A DNA stretch of 64,000 bases from Pseudisothecium myosuroides (Eukaryota; Streptophyta; Bryopsida; Hypnales; Lembophyllaceae). The position numbers were made by a program, and so were the translations under genes. The stretch spans positions 9,736,501-9,800,500 of the forward strand of contig OX637288.1 of the NCBI GenBank assembly GCA_951799445.1, written 5' to 3'. How positions within the stretch are numbered: the stretch's first letter is position 1; each line of letters starts with the position of its first letter. The notes under the pieces were generated by a model. That model searched no databases. It was not told the DNA's origin and worked only from the letters and a program-made list of their open reading frames with translations. Shown piece by piece: positions 58,601 to 64,000 of the stretch.

Positions 58601-60292
58601 AACCTGAATGCGATTGAGGAAAGGTTTGAGCTCTTTATCTTTTATTTCTTTTGCTGGACGTAGTATGAGTTTGCCCCGAGAGCATGCCAGGCATGACTCG
58701 GGTAGCCTTGATGAAATTTTGATGTTTCCCGCTGTCGATTTTAATATATTTTGCAGCATTCTCGTTGAGGGATGACCCAGGCGGTCGTGCCAAAGTCTGC
58801 CATCATCAGTGATCTCTCCTGTAAGTGCAATAAACTCGTTGGTTGCTATTTCAAATTCGATAAGGCCATTGTCAGTATAATAAAATTTCTCTGCACAATT
58901 TCCATGTTCGTTCGTAAGGGTCTTGAACCTTTCCCCTGTCGTGAATATGTGTGTGTTGATCTCATAGCCACTGTTAAACACATCATTCTCGCATAAAACT
59001 TGTCTTCTTGCCGTCGGAATAAGAAGAGCTCTTTCAGCATAGATGCGAGTGCCTCCAGGTAAAATAAACGTAGCTGGTCCTGATCCACGTACAATGAGAT
59101 TTAAACCACTCATCGAGGCTATCTTATAGTTTTCACGCTGCATCTTCGTGAAGTATTTGGCACTTGTGACGACTATAATTGTCGCTCCTGAATCAAGTAG
59201 CATCATTGATCTATTTGTCCGCTGTTGCTGTTCAAATACTGCATTTGTCTCCTCAACGCGAACCTGGTCCAAATAATTATATTCATCTTCGTTTTCAGTA
59301 CGTTGCTTTTTATTTTTGTTCTTGTCATTACTGATTTTCTTAGTGCCTCTCCAGGGTGACAAATTATTTTCTCTTCGGTATTTATCAACAACGTCCTTTG
59401 GTGTTCGACAATCTCGTGCGAAGTGACGTTTCTTGCCACATCTGAAACACTTCCCAAAGGTTTTTGATTTATTCTTCCTTATATTATCCTCATCTTTCTT
59501 ACCAGGGGTCGCGGATCTCCGAGCCCTCTTCTCTTGTCGTTTCCACGGTTTTCTTCTTCTGTTTGGATCCTGCTGCTTTTCTCTTGTGTAATTCAATTCT
59601 GGGGTCGCTATAGTCCCAGCAGGTCTTTGTTTTGCCAATTCTTTTGCAACATTGTTGAATTTCTCATTCTCAGCCAGGTAAATGAATAGGTCTCTTGAGT
59701 TCTTATATTCTCTTGCTAGCAATGACTCTCGAAGTCCCATCCTTTCGGGTCCCATTGTCGATAATGTCTTGAATATTATGTCTTCTTCTGTTACTGGCCT
59801 CTTACAATATGCTAGCTTTGCTGTCAGTTTAAATAGCGCTGCTTTATAATCATCAAGTAGGTCAAAATCCATATGACGAAGACTTAACCATGCTTGCCAT
59901 GTTTCAGGATATGTAATTTCACGCATGGCTTCAAAACGGGATTGAATCTCTTCCCAGAGGTCGCATGGTGTATCATGATGATACATTTGAAGGGCTAGAT
60001 CGTCTTTGAGTCTTAGACGGATTGCTAAGGTAGCTGTGTCTTTCTGCATTCGATCATAATCTGCTTCGGACTTTCCAAAAATCAATGTGGGATCTTCTTC
60101 CTTTGCCTTCCTCCGTCTTTCTACTTCAGCCGGTGTTGGTGGGCGAGTTGTTATACCCTCTAAGCCTTTACTAGAAAGGTATTGACGCATATTCGTCATC
60201 CACATTATGTAATTTGTCCCGTCCTCTTCCAATGGTTTGAAACCTGGTTCTGCAGGTATTCTTGGATAGACAGATTCTGTTTGTAAGGCCAT
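55622..60292 (-). CDS. Copia gag-pol polyprotein, 1556 aa
   Basis: A single uninterrupted frame encodes every retrotransposon function in Copia order. Gag (UBN2-like) about 25-220; CCHC zinc knuckle with Cys282, Cys285, His290, Cys295; aspartic protease DSGAT (Asp367); GAG-pre-integrase with WHDRLGHPS (501-509) and CLAC (534-537); integrase catalytic triad Asp565, Asp628, Glu664 (D-35-E spacing); reverse transcriptase with KARLVAKGF, the YVDD box (1217-1220) and YGLKQ (1171-1175); RNase H with GYADAGY and SSNHAELIAL (Glu1432). Integrase before RT identifies Ty1/Copia. Between MELPEGV and VRIQKAIYGLKQ lies about 70 extra hydrophilic residues, longer than the usual spacing there. ATG 60292 is 70 bp inside the 5' LTR boundary. 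Confidence 0.97.
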   Translation of the reverse strand: MALQTESVYPRIPAEPGFKPLEEDGTNYIMWMTNMRQYLSSKGLEGITTRPPTPAEVERRRKAKEEDPTLIFGKSEADYDRMQKDTATLAIRLRLKDDLALQMYHHDTPCDLWEEIQSRFEAMREITYPETWQAWLSLRHMDFDLLDDYKAALFKLTAKLAYCKRPVTEEDIIFKTLSTMGPERMGLRESLLAREYKNSRDLFIYLAENEKFNNVAKELAKQRPAGTIATPELNYTREKQQDPNRRRKPWKRQEKRARRSATPGKKDEDNIRKNKSKTFGKCFRCGKKRHFARDCRTPKDVVDKYRRENNLSPWRGTKKISNDKNKNKKQRTENEDEYNYLDQVRVEETNAVFEQQQRTNRSMMLLDSGATIIVVTSAKYFTKMQRENYKIASMSGLNLIVRGSGPATFILPGGTRIYAERALLIPTARRQVLCENDVFNSGYEINTHIFTTGERFKTLTNEHGNCAEKFYYTDNGLIEFEIATNEFIALTGEITDDGRLWHDRLGHPSTRMLQNILKSTAGNIKISSRLPESCLACSRGKLILRPAKEIKDKELKPFLNRIQVDICGPISPPSGPFRYFMVMIDSTSRWSEVNLLSTRNHAFAKMLIQLIRMQVRFPDNGVRDIRVDGAGEFTSKTFQNYCTAQGITLEVALPEVHFQNGLAESLIRRIQWIARPLLLKSNLPLTAWGHAVMHAADLIRYRPSAGNKMSPHQLATGNAPDIKHLRKFGCSVEVPLDPTKRKKFGPQRKQGIYIGNVGNSLIKYIEPKTGDLFRARFLDCHFDEQHFPFMEIKEQLPATVLDINWHTATIDDSPDYRCDGEVQRILRLRELARKLPDAFADTPDIVKTPYTQVQYTPARILPDNTPANVSQIRRKRGRPLGSKNKPKNLGRAPHITGGALPETGGVTQGPRGVATNQPSFEEATDVALTDHVWDRRTICKNEALMVHTVNAILENPDIPKTVPQAKRSVEWPHWKRAMQDEMNSMKERQVFGVPQPKTLDMKPIRSKWVFAKKRDSEGKIIRYKARLVAKGFTQQFGIDYDFTYSPVMDSITFRFLIALAVQERLSFRLLDIVTAYLYGRMDKEMYMELPEGVESINSTKESSMQDMGNSGQSQRAKTELVDKKTQDLGKGHKRVTFAPSSDPTNLENLNIISRKRKRELGQVVRIQKAIYGLKQSGRLWYQNLTDYLIQQGFKANKYTPCVFVNRRGKHLVLIAIYVDDLNIFGTRAAVEKTVDLMKHKYKVKDYGRTPRCLGVELEHFEDGSVFLHMTSYTSRLLEKFAMSEAHPVSTPLTVRTLKTDQDEYGPLRDNEEILSSEYPYITAVMSMSWLSLNVRPDLKFSTHLLSRHSAEPTKRHWRGVKHMLRYLNGTRDYGILFERNFQPIKGYADAGYLSAPEKGRSQSGYVFTMADSAISWSSKLQPTVATSSNHAELIALFDTTKEAVWLRNMSSSLKTLANLEIDIKPMKIFEDNDACRHQMSEGFIKSNNTKHLTPKIFYAAEQTKIGTISIEKITSAENIADLFTKTLPPSSHHKHMLSMKMRSLAQVRKEKTQLSS

Positions 60293-60344
60293 CGACGCTC
60301 CTTGTTTTTAAATTTCGTTCAAAACTTCTCTTTTCGCTCTGCGG

Positions 60345-60362
60345 CGAGCAGTGCTGATAACG
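60345..60362 (-). other. Candidate Copia primer-binding site
   Basis: Directly inside the 5' LTR the minus strand reads CGTTATCAGCACTGCTC, an imperfect match to the plant initiator-Met complement TGGTATCAGAGC. The tRNA used is therefore uncertain. Confidence 0.35.
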
Positions 60363-60636
60363 TGACAGTACGTTTTCACTCGGACTCCATCTCTCGATAA
60401 GAGATGAAGCTGCCTACGTACCTCAGGCTCAAAATCACATTACTTCTGAATAGCCTAAGGATCAGAGTGATGATACGTAGTTCTGGCTGAGAAGCAACGC
60501 GACTCCTCAGAACCTCAACCTTTAAGAGGTACAACCTTAACCTTGAAGAGGTACGAACTAGTGGTATGAAACGGCAGTATACTGACCGTATCCGCATATG
60601 TAGCCAAGCTACCTGACCATTGACCAGGTCTCGACA
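60363..60636 (-). repeat. Copia 5' LTR
   Basis: One substitution from the 3' LTR across 274 bp. Would contain the element's promoter. Confidence 0.95.
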
Positions 60637-61033
60637 ACTTCAAAGTTTATTTTAAAATAGAGATTCCATAACTACCATCAAACTAAGACTCCTCATAACT
60701 TTTGACTCATTGATTGGAATGGAATGATTCAAAGCTTCCCAGGTATATATAAATCTAAAGAACCAATTTCAAATTTTTATTTTTTTTAAAAGTATTTTTT
60801 AAAGAAGTTTTTTTTGTTGCCTGGGCTGTCCGCCAACCAATGAAAATGACATATCATACAATAACTTTTTAACCATGTAGTCAAAAGTTATGAAAATTGT
60901 TGGGCCTTAAAGCTTCTCCTTGGGCACATCTTGTGTAAAAATTTCAAAGAAAAAAAATAAAATTTCCGTTCATAGTGAGTTGCCCAAAATCTCTATATTG
61001 TCAAAAAACGGTGTTTAGTCCTTCAGGGGTTAA

Positions 61034-63347
61034 GAAAAAATGAAGGAGTATATATAAGAACCAAAAAGAATGTAATTCATTAATTAAATAATGAGTTTGC
61101 CCAAGAAATTTGACCTCTAAAGGACTACCCTTATAAAAAAATGTTGCTACATAAGCAACTATGTCATTTTTCATCCATGCTTAAAATGATCTCCACCGGA
61201 TAAGTCTTGGCCATAGTGTAAATCCAATTTGGTGAAGAATGAAATTTGTTCCAATCATGTTGCTCCATTTTCCTACAACGGGCAGTATACGGGCTGTCAG
61301 AAAAATATATTTCTTTATTTTTATTTTTAATTTTAAAATCTAATGTGACCATCGTTCGGCCATGTCACCTTGCTGTAGTGGCGCAGCTCCAACAATCGGG
61401 AACTCAACAAAACTTATGGGAGAACTTTTGGGTACTTGTGGCCCTTTAGAGGGCTTGAATTCTCTCTAATAGAACATTTGACACTAGTTGAAATGGACTT
61501 TTTCATCAATCAATTTTTCTTTGTTAATGAACAAATTATTTTTCTAGGATAGCCTCAAATACTCCTTGCTACCACTAACAAATAATGTTGAATAAATAGT
61601 TGTATCACAAGTGTTTACATTTCTAATTCGCATTTCTCATTGGAGGTCAAAGAATTCAATTAACATCACTGTAAGCATTTCAACATTTGCAAGTGTATGT
61701 TTTCATAGGGAGATTCTTCTAGGCTAAGGTGAAGGTCCATAAAACAAACATTTACCAAGCTAATTGCATTTTGGAGGAAACTAAATTCCTTATCATATTT
61801 TTCTATTAATTTTTCTAGAAGTGGTAAATTGATCTAGCATCTAATTCAAGTTCTTAAAGTTGAAATGGTATAGAATTCTAGAAGCATTATCTTGACCATT
61901 GGTACATTCAAAACTCCAATTTGTCCCTTCATATTAGAAGTCACTTTTATAACTTGGGCACTATAAAAAACTCTTATCTTATGGAGAAATCACTTTGGGT
62001 GCAAGTGTCAATTTGTCTTAAGATTCAACTTTTTATCACTACACATATTTCTTTTCTAATCATTAAAAGTGGGAGGTTAAAGACTACCATTTAAGGTAGA
62101 GTAGACAATCCCATTTCTGTACAAAGATCAATAGCCATAGACACATAACCAAGTCTTACTTACACAAGTTGCTAATAATTCAAATGATCAAACGAATAGA
62201 TGAGATTTTGTCACTAACAACAATCACCCTGATTGCATCAACAACAATCAGGTTCCTAATAAAACTGAGAAACAATTCAATTTCACCTTCCTTTGATGCC
62301 ATCTTACAAGAATTCCAACCTTAAAATCAAAACCCATGGCCGCCAACAAGCCAACGCTGTTGCTGCAGTTTACGTAAACTTGAAGATTAATTACTACCAG
62401 AAGACCATGCCATTTTGTTTCTACTAAACGGACATAATCCAACAACCAGACTGATAGCACTAATCTAACACCTACCCCTATTCCACACATCAGAACAATA
62501 TCAGTCTGACAAGTTTCCTCTACAAAGAAAATGCCCCTTAGTCTTGTCAACAGGGGAATCACAGCAGAAGCATGCCAAGGGTGTAAAACGATATTACAAA
62601 GCATTCTAAAACAGGCTCCTGATGGCGTTGATCACGATTCAGCCCGTCTACACGAGCCTCCAGGTGCACAACCGAGGCTATTAAGCTCCACCAAGCATCG
62701 TTCCGTTGCATTTTTCTTTAGCTCCATGAGTCCATATAATAAAACTTTGAGCAGACCTATGCTTTAAGTCATCAAGTCTGAATCAAAAACCACCTGTTCG
62801 GTAAACAGTTCAAGAATATCAAGCAAAAAAAATTTCTACACACAATGATCTCGCATATCGACACAAGCAGTACGTAAATGAAAAGAAAAGCAGATTCGGC
62901 GTTTTCGAAAAAGGAAGCATAGGCGTCTAGAAATACTGGATTGAAGCCGATTGCAAATTTGCAATACGCCTCCATTTCCAAGATACGATATGCAGTCCTG
63001 TCCTCTTCATGACCAGAGCAATAAATGTGACCTCCAGATTTCTGGTTTGGTGCATTTTATAAATGTAAGAACCTTCTAAAGGAACATACAACAATGGGAG
63101 TTCCACCGACTAATGTAGCTCAGGAAATGTCGAACAAAATGCAGCATTTTTGATAAACCAGTGGACTCCACGTTATGGAATCTCTCTCTCTGTCTCTACT
63201 GCTACAATCTCGGGTGTTTTAAATGTTCACCGCAGATACACTCGCTAGATCTCCCTTCCCTGTTCAATACCTACCAAAACTGATGTTTGAATGGGCAGGA
63301 CAAGAGATGAAATGCCGAAACAGCTATCCAGTATTATAAAAATTGTT
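61034..63347. other. Gene-free interval and 3' flank of GCK gene
   Basis: A possible TTAA-family start (CCTCTAAAGGACTACC) appears near 61080 without a clear partner; TTTAGAGGGC and TTCTCTCTAATAG at 61445-61470 resemble the right end of the CATTAGAG family. From about 62540 the sequence is less AT-rich and is probably 3' UTR of the minus-strand gene. A 118-codon ORF (62604-62248, minus) has no recognised family. Confidence 0.4.
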
Positions 63348-63635
63348 CTATGCAGGAATTGATTCGAGGTTACTTGAATTGTCCTCGCTACTGCCAGTCT
63401 TGGCCTCCAATGTTGCTTGTTCATCAATAGCCTTCTCTGCTTGCAGAACAGGTCCGTAATACTCCGGGTTGGCCTCCATGCAATCCTTCAAAAAGTGTGT
63501 CTTTTGTGCACACTTCTCCACGATGTTTGTCCCTGCCGTCTCTGCATCGTCAACACAAGCCTCCCAAGCCGCAAATCGCTTCCCGCAAGGACCAGCCTTC
63601 ATGAAAAGGCAAAATCCGCACTCCTCTTCATCTTC
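63348..63635 (-). CDS. GCK-domain protein, terminal exon (gene continues past right edge)
   Basis: The exon follows a CAG acceptor (63636-63638 on the plus strand reads CTG) and ends in a stop at 63348, giving 95 residues. It reads EDEEECGFCLFMKAGPCGKRF, then WEACVDDAET, VEKCAQKTHFLKDCME and NPEYYGPVLQAEKA, with the conserved paired cysteines CxxC, GxC, WxxC, EKC and DCM of the GCK (Gly-Cys-Lys) domain, a small helical twin-Cys domain of plant and protist proteins. It is likely a small soluble protein, perhaps in mitochondria as for twin-Cys relatives. The tail is acidic and Ser-rich. Upstream exons are not confidently located. Confidence 0.85.
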   Translation of the reverse strand, partial: EDEEECGFCLFMKAGPCGKRFAAWEACVDDAETAGTNIVEKCAQKTHFLKDCMEANPEYYGPVLQAEKAIDEQATLEAKTGSSEDNSSNLESIPA

Positions 63636-63638
63636 CTG

Positions 63639-64000
63639 CGAGAGTAATTGAGATAGATGTCAAGTGAGACTTCGAATCCTCAGCTGTAAAGTAGCGAGAC
63701 TGCCTGCTGGCGACTCAAATCGAATGCAGAACCGACAGAAAACAGGACAATTGAGTTCAACAATACCTGTAGATGACTTGTGAGATACTAAACCATTAAC
63801 GACCTGATCCCGTCTCTAACCCCTGTTGCCAACAACAATTCATACATTCATACACTTGGCTGGACTTCTTAGCAAGTGGTGTGAGAGCATGACTTGGCAA
63901 AATATATGCAGCCACTGGTCTTTCAATGGAAAAGGGGTTGTCTACTGTCCTTCCAATAGTGGTCCACAAGCTCACACTTTGAGTGATTGCACAAGAAAAT
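63639..64000 (-). other. Upstream intron or exon region of the GCK gene
   Basis: A possible donor (minus-strand CATCTACAG then GTATTG, about 63766-63776) could end an earlier exon, but I cannot fix a reading frame. Confidence 0.25.

Larger units (their letters stand above)
55254..60636 (-). mobile_element. Intact Ty1/Copia LTR retrotransposon (5383 bp)
   Basis: Two 274-bp LTRs, a single unbroken polyprotein ORF, polypurine tract next to the 3' LTR, and perfect 5-bp target duplication ACTTC (55249-55253 and 60637-60641). The element lies on the minus strand. The LTRs differ at only one base that I can find (55490 C against 60599 T), so the insertion is recent and may still be active. Confidence 0.97.
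54716..61029. mobile_element. TTAA-flanked element, copy I, split by the Copia insertion
   Basis: Left end CTTTTAAAGGTCAGAG after TTAA (54712-54715); right end TTAGTCCTTCAGGGG before TTAA (61030-61033). Excluding the Copia element and one target copy, 926 bp remain, matching D. The Copia retrotransposon is therefore younger. Confidence 0.75.

Noticed and set aside
4595..61029. Assigning the CCCCTAAAGG family to PIF/Harbinger
   Set aside because: That superfamily duplicates TWA (3 bp). Here the 4-bp TTAA is a direct repeat on both sides and an empty site shows a single TTAA.
1..64000. tRNA, rRNA or CRISPR loci
   Set aside because: No tRNA-like A/B boxes with cloverleaf pairing, rRNA sequence or regularly spaced repeat-spacer array was recognised by eye; a tRNAscan-type search was not possible.

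Overview
This is about 64 kb of nuclear DNA from a land plant: intron-containing plant gene families (germin-like proteins, a monoacylglycerol-lipase-type hydrolase, a plastid-lipase-like protein, a GCK-domain protein) sit in AT-rich, gene-poor, transposon-dominated sequence. A non-seed plant, probably a bryophyte, fits best because of a LysM plus invertebrate-type-lysozyme-like gene and fungal-like accessory ORFs; this is an inference, and no species can be named. There are no operons, CRISPR arrays or prokaryotic signals. Gene models below were built by hand from splice sites that keep frame; exon coordinates are in each entry.

Layout. 1-11.1 kb: tandemly duplicated germin-like genes (copy 1 has lost its first exon off the window edge; copy 2 is complete), the second carrying an 899-bp Stowaway-like insertion downstream that is absent from the first. 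11.4-16.8 kb: nested non-autonomous elements and a decayed Tc1/mariner transposase. 18.7-22.3 kb (minus): seven-exon alpha/beta hydrolase. 23-27.5 kb: repeats. 28.2-31.9 kb (minus): four-exon gene with two LysM domains and an i-type (destabilase) lysozyme-like domain; its first intron holds a tandem array that duplicated the end of exon 1. 32.4-33.2 kb: possible divergent transcript. 34.2-35.0 kb: intact 265-aa ORF with a fungal-like nuclease-type motif. 35.6-36.7 kb: LRR pseudogene. 37.3-40.7 kb (minus): four-exon plastid-lipase-like (PLIP) gene. 44-61 kb: transposon graveyard with an imperfect palindrome of about 5.6 kb built around Helitron helicase fragments, a 357-bp hairpin, and an intact young Copia retrotransposon. 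63.3 kb (minus): last exon of a GCK-domain gene that continues past the right edge.

The most unusual signal is a family of at least ten elements, mostly about 930 bp, with termini CCCCTAAAGGACC.../...GGTCCTTTAGGGG flanked by TTAA on both sides. One copy (45773-46701) lies in one arm of the palindrome, while the other arm keeps the matching uninserted TTAA site. TTAA target duplication with CCC...GGG ends is the hallmark of piggyBac-type transposons, a superfamily not usually reported from land plants. No transposase for it is present here. A second family (ends CATTAGAG.../...CTCTAATG) appears to insert without any target duplication. The genes do not form an obvious pathway; germin-like, LysM-lysozyme and LRR genes all belong to cell-wall or defence categories, while the two lipases act on membrane or storage lipids.
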